Shown here: positions 1 through 5,619 of the stretch, piece by piece
How the letters are laid out: every line of letters starts with the position of its first letter
How positions within the stretch are numbered: position 1 is the first letter of the stretch
Source: Clostridia bacterium
Lineage (GTDB): Bacteria > Bacillota > Clostridia > Oscillospirales > Butyricicoccaceae
Assembly: GCA_017407765.1 (NCBI GenBank)
Contig: JAFQVZ010000303.1
Span: 1 to 5,648, forward strand
Direction of reading: 5' to 3'
Length of the DNA: 5,648 nucleotides
Made by a program: the position numbers and the translations under genes
Notes under the pieces: model-generated
Databases searched by the model: none
What the model saw: only the letters and a program-made list of their open reading frames with translations
Told to the model about the DNA's origin: nothing

Positions 1-17
1 CGGCAGGCCCATTTTAT

Positions 18-60
18 CCCCCAGTCTGCTTCGCAGCCAGCCCCCTTTAGGCAAGGGGGC
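18..60 (-). repeat. Two-hairpin dispersed repeat, copy A
   Basis: Read on the minus strand, this has an 8-bp stem (GCCCCCTT at 40-47 pairing with AAGGGGGC at 53-60), the 3-base linker TGG, a second 4-bp stem (CTGC 26-29 with GCAG 33-36, loop TTC) and the tail ACTGGGGG. The same order, linker length and tail occur at 1822-1864, 1973-2014 and 5578-5619 with different stem sequences. It lies just beyond the terminator of the small minus-strand gene, in the same orientation as that gene. The architecture is seen directly; its function is unknown. Confidence 0.7.
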
Positions 61-74
61 CATATAATAAAGCT

Positions 75-100
75 AAAAGGCATCCTTTCGGATGCCTTTT
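75..100 (-). terminator. Intrinsic terminator of the small membrane-protein gene
   Basis: A perfect 11-bp inverted repeat (AAAAGGCATCC at 75-85, GGATGCCTTTT at 90-100) encloses a 4-base loop that reads GAAA on the minus strand. It starts two bases after the stop codon of the small minus-strand gene, and the descending arm ends in UUUU, followed by AGCUUUAUUAU. This is the usual shape of a Rho-independent terminator. The stem is symmetrical in A and T, so it could also stop transcription arriving from the left. Confidence 0.88.
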
Positions 101-102
101 GC

Positions 103-321
103 TTACTCTTCTTTTTCCTTTTCCTTGTCTTTCTGCATCTTGGCCATGAAATAGCTCCATGCCTTGCTGCATGCAAGGTATATGACTACGCCGCCCATAA
201 TGACGCCTCCGTAAAGAAGGGTGTCGAGCTCTTCCTGCTTAATGGGGGCAGCAAATGCTGTTACCGAGGTCATGGATATTGCCGCCATGACGATCATAAG
301 CTTATCTGTAAGTTTACGCAT
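103..321 (-). CDS. Small secreted or membrane-anchored protein, function unknown (72 aa)
   Basis: The family is not recognised. The 72-residue product starts with a basic MRKLTDK segment and a hydrophobic stretch to about residue 24. It has an AFA/A site that could be cleaved by signal peptidase I; uncleaved, the stretch would be a membrane anchor. A second hydrophobic, glycine-rich segment (about residues 36-58, containing YGGVIMGGVVIYLAC) is probably a transmembrane helix. The last 12 residues are almost all Lys, Asp and Glu. The frame stays open upstream to 429, but the ATG at 321 is chosen. It has a strong AGGAGAGGAG site 7 bases upstream, and the longer version would begin upstream of the predicted promoter. 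The stop is TAA. The gene stands alone between its own promoter (353-381) and terminator (75-100), divergent from the transporter gene. A link with the transporter is possible but unsupported beyond adjacency. A real expressed gene is likely because promoter, ribosome site, signal and terminator all agree. Confidence 0.72.
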   Translation of the reverse strand: MRKLTDKLMIVMAAISMTSVTAFAAPIKQEELDTLLYGGVIMGGVVIYLACSKAWSYFMAKMQKDKEKEKEE

Positions 322-328
322 GTTCTCT

Positions 329-338
329 CTCCTCTCCT
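329..338 (-). promoter_or_regulatory. Ribosome binding site that fixes the start of the 72-aa gene
   Basis: On the minus strand this reads AGGAGAGGAG. The nearer GGAG (329-332) ends 7 bases before the ATG at 321, ideal spacing. It favours the 72-residue product over the 108-residue open frame that starts at 429. Confidence 0.85.
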
Positions 339-352
339 GGGTGAACAAATGA

Positions 353-381
353 ATGATACCACATTTTGTATTTCTGTTCAA
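353..381 (-). promoter_or_regulatory. Sigma-A-type promoter for the 72-aa gene
   Basis: The minus strand carries TTGAAC (bases 376-381) and TATCAT (353-358) separated by exactly 17 bases, in AT-rich DNA. The predicted transcript start near 346 gives a leader of about 25 bases ending in the strong ribosome binding site. Seen by eye only; not a scored prediction. Confidence 0.65.
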
Positions 382-410
382 TAATATTTGATGAATTATT
401 TGTTTATTTT

Positions 411-420
411 CCCGGCCGGG
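411..420. promoter_or_regulatory. CCCGGCCGGG palindrome midway between divergent promoters
   Basis: This perfect 10-bp GC-only palindrome stands out from AT-rich surroundings. It lies about 29 bases from the -35 box of the leftward promoter (edge at 381) and about 25 bases from that of the rightward promoter (edge at 446). The position would suit a regulator-binding site acting on both genes. No regulator gene is present in the window, and a chance palindrome cannot be excluded. Confidence 0.3.
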
Positions 421-445
421 CCAATACATAATTTTTTTGGCTGTA

Positions 446-474
446 TTGTTAGGCGGTAAATAATATGTTAAAAT
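446..474 (+). promoter_or_regulatory. Sigma-A-type promoter for the MFS transporter gene
   Basis: TTGTTA (446-451) and TAAAAT (469-474) are separated by 17 bases. Transcription would begin near 481, giving a leader of about 33 bases. GGTAA (455-459) and TTACC (476-480) form a short inverted repeat flanking the -10 box, and GTTAC occurs again at 495-499. These might be operator half-sites but are too short to call. Confidence 0.65.
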
Positions 475-499
475 GTTACCTGTAATGTATAAGCGTTAC

Positions 500-505
500 G
501 GGAGG
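500..505 (+). promoter_or_regulatory. Ribosome binding site supporting a GTG start
   Basis: GGGAGG ends 8 bases before the GTG at 514. No ATG lies in frame close by (the next in-frame Met is residue 14, inside the first membrane segment), so the site decides in favour of the GTG start. Confidence 0.88.
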
Positions 506-513
506 TATATATT

Positions 514-1716
514 GTGAAAAAGTTTCCTAAAGGCATCTACAGCTATGTCCTTATGATGGGCCATCTGTGTGCCGACATCAGCGGCGGCGCTCTGCCCGCC
601 ATCCTGCCCTTCCTCATCACCGAAAAGGGCATCACCTATGCGGCTGCAGCCGGCCTGACCTTCGCGCTGAGCTCCATAGGCTCGGTCATCCAGCCCGTTT
701 TCGGCTCGATGGCAGACAAAACTTCGCGTCCCTGGCTCATGGCGCTGGGCATCTTCATGTCGGGCTGCGGCATCTCCATGCTGGGCTTTATCGACAGCTA
801 TTGGATGATGTTTGCCGCCGTAGCCTTCACCGGCATCGGCTCTGCCCTCTTCCATCCCGACGGAGGCCGTATGGCCAACTATGTCGGCGGCGAAAAGAAG
901 GGCCGCAGCCTCAGCCTCTTCTCGGTAGGCGGCAACATGGGCGGCGCTCTCGGCCCCATGCTGGCGGTTGCCGGCATCACCCTCTTCGGCGGCCTCAAGG
1001 GCACGGTCGTTCTGGCCCTCCCCGCCTTTACAATGGCGGCATTCATGCTCAGCCAGAACAACACCTTCGGCGATTTTGCCGCCGAGGGCACACGCGCCAC
1101 CAAGGCAGCCATCGCGATCGGCCAGAAGGACGACTGGAAGAGCTTCTTCAAGCTCACCGGCGTTGTCTTCCTGCGTTCCACCATCGGCGTCGGCATGAGC
1201 ACCTTCCTGCCCATGTTCTGGATGAGCGTTCTCATGCAGAGCGAGGCGGCTTCGGGCTCGATCACCACCATTTTGTCGCTGTCGGGCGCAGTCGCCACCC
1301 TTATCGGCGGCCGTCTTGCCGATAAATACGGCTTTAACAAGACCATCCGCACCGGCCTCACCCTGCTCATCCCCTGCCTGTGCATCCTGACCCTGTCGCG
1401 CTCGGTGCTCTTCTCCACCTTCATGCTGATCCCCACAGCCATGTCGCTGAACCTGGCCTTCAGCCCCTCGGTAGCGCTGGGCCAGAAGTTCGTTCCCAAC
1501 CACATCGGCCTTGCATCGGGCATCACAATGGGCCTTGCCTCCTCCTTCGGCGGCATGGTATCTCCCATGCTGGGCAGAGTAGCCGACATCACAGGTGTTT
1601 CCACAGTTCTGTATATCATCATCGGCCTCGCCGTTCTGGCCTGTGTCGCATCCTACTTTGTACCCGACGCTCCTTCCCAAATTGCCGTGGGCAATTCGGG
1701 AACCCTTGAGGATTAA
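514..1716 (+). CDS. MFS transporter, fosmidomycin-resistance (Fsr)-like family
   Basis: This is a 400-residue integral membrane protein, close to the roughly 400 residues usual for Fsr-type transporters, with a pattern consistent with 12 helices in two halves. Features resembling the family are the GHLCAD segment in helix 1 (residues 16-21, followed by GGALPAILPFL) and the ALFHPDGGRMA segment (111-121). MFS loop-2-like motifs occur in both halves: GSMADKTSRPW (64-74) and GGRLADKYGFNK (265-276). A polar, probably cytoplasmic loop (about 181-212) joins the halves, and residues 326-357 form a glycine-rich stretch ending GRVAD. Family members export small molecules using the proton gradient; E. 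coli Fsr gives fosmidomycin resistance. The substrate here cannot be told from sequence and may be a metabolite or drug. The start is GTG behind GGGAGG. The gene is probably a single transcription unit with its own promoter and a hairpin right after its TAA stop. The frame is intact, with no missing segment. The family call is firm; the resistance role is inference. Confidence 0.93.
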   Translation: MKKFPKGIYSYVLMMGHLCADISGGALPAILPFLITEKGITYAAAAGLTFALSSIGSVIQPVFGSMADKTSRPWLMALGIFMSGCGISMLGFIDSYWMMFAAVAFTGIGSALFHPDGGRMANYVGGEKKGRSLSLFSVGGNMGGALGPMLAVAGITLFGGLKGTVVLALPAFTMAAFMLSQNNTFGDFAAEGTRATKAAIAIGQKDDWKSFFKLTGVVFLRSTIGVGMSTFLPMFWMSVLMQSEAASGSITTILSLSGAVATLIGGRLADKYGFNKTIRTGLTLLIPCLCILTLSRSVLFSTFMLIPTAMSLNLAFSPSVALGQKFVPNHIGLASGITMGLASSFGGMVSPMLGRVADITGVSTVLYIIIGLAVLACVASYFVPDAPSQIAVGNSGTLED

Positions 1717-1719
1717 ATA

Positions 1720-1748
1720 GATTTTCGGCAAATAAATTGCCGAAAATC
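1720..1748 (+). terminator. Probable terminator hairpin after the MFS gene
   Basis: A perfect 12-bp inverted repeat, GATTTTCGGCAA (1720-1731) and TTGCCGAAAATC (1737-1748) with loop ATAAA, begins three bases after the stop codon. The position and stem suit a terminator, but no U-run follows on the plus strand, so termination may be inefficient or the hairpin may mainly protect the 3' end. Additional GC-rich hairpins follow immediately. Confidence 0.6.
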
Positions 1749-1752
1749 GTTA

Positions 1753-1816
1753 CGCCGTACTTACGGCGCGGCGCAGAAGCGCCGTTATGGCAGTAAAAGC
1801 TGAGGCGTAAAAACGC
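1753..1816. repeat. Cluster of three short GC-rich hairpins
   Basis: Three inverted repeats follow one another: CGCCGTA (1753-1759) with TACGGCG (1762-1768); CGGCGC (1769-1774) with GCGCCG (1779-1784), loop AGAA; and GCGT (1805-1808) with ACGC (1813-1816), loop AAAA. The first two abut, so an RNA read across them would form back-to-back stem-loops. They may be degraded repeat sequence or a 3'-end structure; nothing shows which. Confidence 0.5.
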
Positions 1817-1821
1817 GTCTT

Positions 1822-1864
1822 AGCCCTCTTCGGTGAAGAGGGTGGCGCCGTTAGGCGACGGGTG
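1822..1864 (+). repeat. Two-hairpin dispersed repeat, copy B
   Basis: CCCTCTTC (1824-1831) pairs with GAAGAGGG (1835-1842) across loop GGT. After linker TGG comes the second stem CGCC (1846-1849) with GGCG (1854-1857), loop GTTA, then the tail ACGGGTG (1858-1864). It shares the 13-base run TCTTAGCCCTCTT (1818-1830) and the tail ACGGGTG with copy D near 5580, yet the second stem is entirely different in sequence while still paired. It lies downstream of the transporter in the same orientation and faces copy C. Confidence 0.78.
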
Positions 1865-1972
1865 ATGGCGAGGAGTACTAACTGAAAACCGCCATATCCC
1901 TCATATCTTGCTGACAATGACATCCGGAAGAATGGAGGGAACGGATATTTCCCACAATATCTCTGTTCCAAT

Positions 1973-2014
1973 CCTCAGTCGGCACAAGGCCGACAGCTCC
2001 TTTCCCAAAGGAGC
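1973..2014 (-). repeat. Two-hairpin dispersed repeat, copy C
   Basis: Read on the minus strand, the first stem is GCTCCTTT with AAAGGAGC (plus-strand 1996-2003 and 2007-2014, loop of 3). A linker TGT follows, then the second stem CGGC with GCCG (plus-strand 1980-1983 and 1989-1992), which can extend to 6 bp as GTCGGC/GCCGAC, and the tail ACTGAGG. Its layout matches the other copies although both stem sequences differ. It sits downstream of selB in the same orientation as that gene. Confidence 0.72.
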
Positions 2015-2106
2015 CTTGGATGCGGCGTGCAATGCACGCCCCTACAGGGTGCTTTCCGTCAGACAGGTGTAGGGGCGAGCAGTGCTCGCCCGCAAGCCTT
2101 CTCCTT
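2007..2106. repeat. Inverted pair of GTAGGGGCG palindromic repeats
   Basis: Two related units of about 40 bases (2007-2046 and, inverted, 2068-2106) flank a 21-base spacer. Each contains CCCCTACA or its complement TGTAGGGG beside a palindrome: GGCGTGC-AAT-GCACGCC (2024-2040) in one and GGGCGAGC-AGT-GCTCGCCC (2073-2091) in the other. The T-A pair of the first palindrome is replaced by A-T in the second, so symmetry is kept. Similarity continues outward through AAGGAG. The first unit overlaps the first stem of repeat copy C. This looks like a dispersed intergenic repeat; no coding content. Confidence 0.65.
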
Positions 2107-2123
2107 AATCACACCACCAACAA

Positions 2124-2154
2124 AAAAACCATCCACAGTCTGTGGATGGTTTTT
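2124..2154 (-). terminator. Strong intrinsic terminator of the selA-selB operon
   Basis: A perfect 14-bp stem (AAAAACCATCCACA at 2124-2137, TGTGGATGGTTTTT at 2141-2154, loop of 3) lies about 15 bases beyond the selB stop codon. On the minus strand the descending arm ends in a run of seven U residues. Because the stem also begins with A residues and ends with T residues, it can act in both directions and separate selB from the convergent transporter gene. Confidence 0.92.
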
Positions 2155-2169
2155 CTTATATCTATAAGC

Positions 2170-4065
2170 TTAGCCTCTTACGCGTGTGTCGCCGACCTTC
2201 TTGGTCAGCTTGCGGTTGTCGAAGTATTCCAGCAGAGCTACGGCATATTTTCTCGATGTGCCCAGCGCGTCGCGGAACTCGGCAAGGGTGGTCTGGCCGT
2301 TCTTGTCGATCAGCTCGTATACCGTCTCGAGCGCCTTGTTATAGCACTCGCTGTGGATGTAGATCTGGGGATCGAGCCTTATGAGGATGCCTTCCGACAG
2401 CATCAGATCCATGACCTGAGCTGCCTGCTTGTCGTTTGCCTTGGCAATGACCTCGTCGGTGGCAGGGGGCGCGAATGCCGCCTTCTTATAGTCGGCCTCC
2501 AGCCTGTCCATAAGCTTCTGAAGCTTCTCGCCGGCCTCTACCTTGAAGGAGGAGATGGAGATAAGGCCCTTGACCTCCTTGATGCTGCCCTTTTCGATGA
2601 AGTGGTTCAGCAGGGCATCCACCTTGGCTATCTCGACCTCGGGCAGGAGCCTTGTTCTCAGCTCCTCGCGCTTTACGCCGCCCTTGAGGGGGTTCTTCTT
2701 GTGGAAGTCGTTGAGGAAGGAGACCATCGAGGTGCGGACCTTCTTGACATAGGCCGCATCAAGATAGATATCCTTGCCGATGAAGATGACCTTGCCCTCA
2801 TTTGCCAGCTCGTCGGCATAGGTCTTGGCATCGGTGAGGGAGTAGGAGCCGTAGCGGGCGATGTCGGACAGAGTTGTCCAGTCGTGGCTGTGGTCGCCTA
2901 TCAGGTGGCCGACGATATCCTTGTCGGGGCCCTTGTGCTTGATCTCCATGCCCTCAAGCGAGCGCTTGTCGTTTCGGCGGTGCTTGAAGGGGAAGGGATC
3001 GACGATGATGCCGCCGCCCACTGTCTCGAGGGGCGAATAGAAACGCACTACAAAGCGGTCGCCGCGCTTGGCTGTGACCGTCTCCTCAAGCCTCAGCTGA
3101 GCATAGCAGCTCTCGCCGGGAACAAGGCTGTCGCGTCCGTCCATAAGAACGACCTTCGAGAGGATCTCGCGGGCGCCGTGGTAGAAATGAACGCGGCTGT
3201 TGTTTTTGATCTCGCGGCCGCAGTCCTTGAGGCAGGAGAGGTAAACGTCGACCATCATCGAGTTGGTCATGGAGTTGGGAGCCGCAGCCACCTCGCCGCG
3301 GGAGATGTCTTCTTTCTTTACGCCGGCAAGGTTTACGGCAACGCGCTGGCCGCCGTAGGCCTCCTTGACGCTCTGGGAGTGCACCTGGATGGAGCGCGCC
3401 TTGGTCATCATGCCCGAGGGATAGAGCATGATCTCGTCGCCCTCGTGAAGGGTGCCCTCAAGCAGGGTGCCGGTGATAACGGTGCCGTGGCCGCCCAGAG
3501 TAAATACTCGGTCGGCAGGCAGGCGGAAGGGGCGGTCAAGGTCCTTGCCCTTGGCCTGTTCGGCAAGCTCGGCAAGCTTTGCCTTCAGCTCCTCAAGGCC
3601 CTCGCCGGTGTAGGAAGACACGGCCTGCATGGGCGCGCCCTCAAGGAAGGTGCCCTCGACGGCCAGCGCGATATCTTCCTTTACCATCTCGACCCAGTCG
3701 GGATCCACCGTGTCGCACTTGGTTACGACTATGATGCCCTGGGGAATGTCGAGAAGCGAGAGGATGGCAAGGTGCTCGCGGGTCTGAGGCATAACGCCCT
3801 CGTCGGCCGCTACGATGAGCATGGCGATGTCGACGCCGCCTGCGCCTGCCAGCATATTTCTTACAAACTTCTCATGGCCGGGAACGTCGACGATGCCGGC
3901 CGAGATGCCGCCGGGCAGCTGGAGGTTGGCAAAGCCCAGCTCGATGGTGATGCCGCGCTTCTTCTCCTCGGCCAGACGGTCGGTGTCGGTGCCTGTAAGG
4001 GCCTTGATAAGGCAGGTCTTGCCGTGGTCGACGTGGCCTGCTGTTCCTATGATAACATGGTTCAT
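2170..4065 (-). CDS. selB: Selenocysteine-specific translation elongation factor SelB
   Basis: A cytoplasmic GTPase that carries Sec-tRNA(Sec) to the ribosome and directs it to UGA codons followed by a SECIS hairpin. The 631 residues compare with about 614 in E. coli and 634 in Moorella. GTPase motifs are in order: GHVDHGKT (10-17), RGIT (37-40), DVPGH (60-64), TKCD (115-118) and the VSSYTGEG loop (149-156). Beta-barrel domains II and III follow (about 175-360; [13 protein letters not shown] at 188-200). The C-terminal part from about 370 should form the winged helices. The last of these, with [14 protein letters not shown] at 603-616, corresponds to the SECIS-binding domain. The start ATG overlaps the selA stop as TAATG. 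A GAGGGT site (4071-4076) lies 5 bases upstream within the selA end, so translation is probably coupled. All GTPase motifs look intact and the protein appears full length. The long plus-strand frame opposite this gene is a codon-bias shadow. Confidence 0.97.
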   Translation of the reverse strand: MNHVIIGTAGHVDHGKTCLIKALTGTDTDRLAEEKKRGITIELGFANLQLPGGISAGIVDVPGHEKFVRNMLAGAGGVDIAMLIVAADEGVMPQTREHLAILSLLDIPQGIIVVTKCDTVDPDWVEMVKEDIALAVEGTFLEGAPMQAVSSYTGEGLEELKAKLAELAEQAKGKDLDRPFRLPADRVFTLGGHGTVITGTLLEGTLHEGDEIMLYPSGMMTKARSIQVHSQSVKEAYGGQRVAVNLAGVKKEDISRGEVAAAPNSMTNSMMVDVYLSCLKDCGREIKNNSRVHFYHGAREILSKVVLMDGRDSLVPGESCYAQLRLEETVTAKRGDRFVVRFYSPLETVGGGIIVDPFPFKHRRNDKRSLEGMEIKHKGPDKDIVGHLIGDHSHDWTTLSDIARYGSYSLTDAKTYADELANEGKVIFIGKDIYLDAAYVKKVRTSMVSFLNDFHKKNPLKGGVKREELRTRLLPEVEIAKVDALLNHFIEKGSIKEVKGLISISSFKVEAGEKLQKLMDRLEADYKKAAFAPPATDEVIAKANDKQAAQVMDLMLSEGILIRLDPQIYIHSECYNKALETVYELIDKNGQTTLAEFRDALGTSRKYAVALLEYFDNRKLTKKVGDTRVRG

Positions 4066-5444
4066 TATTTACCCTCGCTGATGTTTCTGATAGCCTCGGC
4101 GATCTTCTTGTCATCGCCGTCCAGCAGTGTGCGTACGTCAAAGACAACGCGGTCCTTGGCAACACGGCAGATGATGCTGTATTCCTTTCTGAGCTTCTCT
4201 TCGGTCGCTGCAGCCGAGAGGTCCTTTATCTCCACCCATACTGCGCGTGTGTCGAGGAACTCGCCGGGGACCGAGCCGCCGCCGACCTGGCTCTTTTCAC
4301 GCATGACAGCCGATGTAACGCCGTTTATGCCGGTAAGCAGCTTCTTGAGCTTCTTGGCTCTCAGGTCAAGCTCTTCAACGGGGCGGCGGATCATGGCGAT
4401 GGTGGGGATGTCCTTTTCGCAGGAACTTCCGAGATAGCTGCGCATTGTTTCCTCAAGGGCTGCAAAGGTCATCTTGTCAACGCGGAATGCGCGGGTCAGG
4501 GGGTTCTTCTTCATGCGGTCGATATATTCCTTCTTGCCGACGATGATGCCTGCCTGGGGGCCGCCCAGCAGCTTGTCGCCCGAGAAGGAGAGAACGTCGA
4601 CACCGGTCTTCATGGCCTCGAGGACCTTGGGCTCGTCGCAGATGCCCAGGTCGGAAAGGTCGCACATAAGGCCGCTGCCCAGGTCGTAGATGACGGGGAT
4701 ATTTCTCTCATGGCCGACGCGCACCATATCCTCGAGGGATACTTCCTCGGTGAAGCCGACCACCTTGAAGTTGGAGGTGTGCACCTTGAGGAATGCGCCG
4801 GTGTTTTCGTTGACTGCGTTTACATAGTCGGAGAGGTGGGTCTTGTTGGTGGTGCCTACCTCGACAAGGGTGCCGCCCGACTGAGCCATGATCTCGGGAA
4901 CGCGGAAGGCGCCGCCGATCTCGACAAGCTCGCCTCTCGAGCATACGACCTCGTGGCCCTTTGCCATTGTGGAGAGGATCAGCATTACGGCTGCGGCGTT
5001 ATTGTTGACTACCATTGCGCTCTCGGCGCCGGTAAGGCGGCAAAGGAGCTTCTCGATGTGGCTGTAGCGGCTGCCGCGTGCGCCCTTCTCGATGTCATAT
5101 TCGAGGTTCGAGTAGCTGCGTGCGGCCATATAGGCGGCGCGGGCTGCGCGCTCGGAAAGAACGGCGCGGCCGAGGTTGGTGTGCAGAACAACGCCGGTGG
5201 CATTGATAACGCTGTGGAGGTGAGGAGCATATATGGCCTGCAGCTTATTCTCGACGGCCATCTCAACGGCCTGGGGAGCAACATCGCAGTCGCCGCCCGA
5301 GAGGAGGGTGCTTCTCATCTCGTCGATGATCTCGCGGCAGGAGGTGGTGACCATATCCTTGCCGTATACTTCGTGAAGTCTTTCAAGCCTCATGACCAGT
5401 TCGTCGATCTTGGGCAGGTTTCTGAGCTTATGTCTGTTATCCAT
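4065..5444 (-). CDS. selA: L-seryl-tRNA(Sec) selenium transferase SelA
   Basis: A cytoplasmic pyridoxal-phosphate enzyme that turns Ser-tRNA(Sec) into Sec-tRNA(Sec) with selenophosphate; the known bacterial enzyme is a large ring-shaped oligomer. The 459 residues compare with about 463 in E. coli. The N-terminal part ([16 protein letters not shown]) has the usual SelA opening. Conserved blocks follow: [15 protein letters not shown] (80-94), [12 protein letters not shown] (123-134), [10 protein letters not shown] (146-155), [13 protein letters not shown] (195-207), DLGSG (254-258) and [14 protein letters not shown] (286-299). Lys291 in the last block should hold the cofactor. The ATG at 5444 is preceded by AAAGGAT about 12 bases upstream, slightly distant, but the N-terminal match supports this start. 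It is the first gene of a two-gene operon with selB, behind a good promoter at 5498-5526. selD is not directly upstream and selC not directly downstream, so both must lie elsewhere if the pathway is complete. Confidence 0.97.
   Translation of the reverse strand: MDNRHKLRNLPKIDELVMRLERLHEVYGKDMVTTSCREIIDEMRSTLLSGGDCDVAPQAVEMAVENKLQAIYAPHLHSVINATGVVLHTNLGRAVLSERAARAAYMAARSYSNLEYDIEKGARGSRYSHIEKLLCRLTGAESAMVVNNNAAAVMLILSTMAKGHEVVCSRGELVEIGGAFRVPEIMAQSGGTLVEVGTTNKTHLSDYVNAVNENTGAFLKVHTSNFKVVGFTEEVSLEDMVRVGHERNIPVIYDLGSGLMCDLSDLGICDEPKVLEAMKTGVDVLSFSGDKLLGGPQAGIIVGKKEYIDRMKKNPLTRAFRVDKMTFAALEETMRSYLGSSCEKDIPTIAMIRRPVEELDLRAKKLKKLLTGINGVTSAVMREKSQVGGGSVPGEFLDTRAVWVEIKDLSAAATEEKLRKEYSIICRVAKDRVVFDVRTLLDGDDKKIAEAIRNISEGK
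4071..4076 (-). promoter_or_regulatory. selB: selB ribosome binding site inside the end of selA
   Basis: On the minus strand GAGGGT lies within the last selA codons, 5 bases before the selB ATG, and selA stop and selB start share a base in TAATG. This arrangement favours coupled translation of the two proteins. Confidence 0.75.
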
Positions 5445-5497
5445 GGGTTTATATCATCCTTTTCGGGGTTATTTTGCGTGGTTTGCATACACTGAAA

Positions 5498-5526
5498 AGT
5501 ATATTATATTTCTCACCCCGGGGCAA
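5498..5526 (-). promoter_or_regulatory. Sigma-A-type promoter of selA-selB
   Basis: The minus strand carries TTGCCC (5521-5526) and TATACT (5498-5503) separated by 17 bases. Transcription would begin near 5491, giving a leader of about 47 bases with no evident hairpin. A CCCCGGGG palindrome (5516-5523) overlaps the inner part of the -35 box and could be an operator, though 8-bp palindromes also arise by chance. Confidence 0.7.
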
Positions 5527-5577
5527 GTATTTTTGACTTTATTGATATAGCCGATAAATGATGGGAGCCGTTTTCTT

Positions 5578-5619
5578 AGCCCTCTTTTGAAAGAGGGTGG
5601 CAGCGATAGCTGACGGGTG
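5578..5619 (+). repeat. Two-hairpin dispersed repeat, copy D
   Basis: CCCTCTTT (5580-5587) pairs with AAAGAGGG (5590-5597); the innermost pairs must open to form a loop. After linker TGG comes stem CAGC (5601-5604) with GCTG (5609-5612), loop GATA, and tail ACGGGTG (5613-5619). It matches copy B closely outside the second stem. Unlike A-C it lies upstream of its neighbour (selA), antisense to it, about 50 bases beyond the selA -35 box. Nothing else is seen between it and the end of the window. Confidence 0.75.

Larger units (their letters stand above)
1822..2014. mobile_element. Possible MITE-like element bounded by inverted repeat copies B and C
   Basis: Copies B (plus) and C (minus) form inverted ends around about 108 bases. 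That interior has its own imperfect hairpin: GGAAC (1938-1942) with GTTCC (1965-1969), and inside it GATATT (1944-1949) with AATATC (1956-1961). The length of about 193 bases and absence of coding capacity fit a miniature inverted-repeat element. However, no target-site duplication is evident, and copies A and D occur as single ends. The two copies may therefore simply be independent insertions. Confidence 0.3.
1717..2169. other. 453-bp gene-free, hairpin-rich interval between convergent genes
   Basis: No credible gene was found. The only sizeable frames here are a 73-residue minus frame (1750-1971), which runs through repeat sequence with no good ribosome site, and the 5' part of a long frame antisense to selB. 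In order the interval holds the MFS hairpin, three small hairpins, a pair of oppositely oriented two-hairpin repeats flanking about 108 bases, a second inverted repeat family built on GTAGGGGCG palindromes, and the selB terminator. The transporter and selB converge on it. Confidence 0.8.

Noticed and set aside
322..429. N-terminal extension of the small gene to a start at 429
   Set aside because: The extension would start upstream of the predicted promoter and ignore the strong AGGAGAGGAG site, and its residues would place charged sequence before the signal-like segment.
496..1731. 411-codon minus-strand frame opposite the transporter
   Set aside because: Its composition is extremely rich in Gly, Ala, His and Glu, as expected from the complement of the transporter codons. 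It has no domain, and the plus-strand frame encodes a clear membrane transporter with promoter and ribosome site.
1750..1971. 73-codon minus-strand frame in the repeat-rich interval
   Set aside because: It runs through repeat copy B and the hairpin cluster, with no ribosome site of quality; best explained as chance open frame in repeat DNA.
2110..2169. selC tRNA-Sec gene downstream of selB
   Set aside because: The only structure after selB is a simple terminator hairpin followed by short repeats; no acceptor stem, long variable arm or CCA-type end can be folded from it.
2020..4437. 805-codon open frame on the plus strand opposite selB
   Set aside because: It lies antisense to an intact, unmistakable selB and runs through intergenic repeats and into the selA end. 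Its residues (rich in Leu, Val, Ala, Gly, Asp) follow from the complement of biased GC-rich codons. It has no recognisable domain and crosses a strong terminator hairpin.
4710..5495. 261-codon plus-strand frame opposite selA
   Set aside because: It is antisense to conserved selA blocks, runs through the selA promoter leader and has no family features; a codon-bias shadow.
5445..5497. SECIS-like or riboswitch structure in the selA leader
   Set aside because: The leader of about 47 bases shows no convincing stem-loop by eye. SelB-binding leader elements are known from E. coli, but nothing comparable is visible here.
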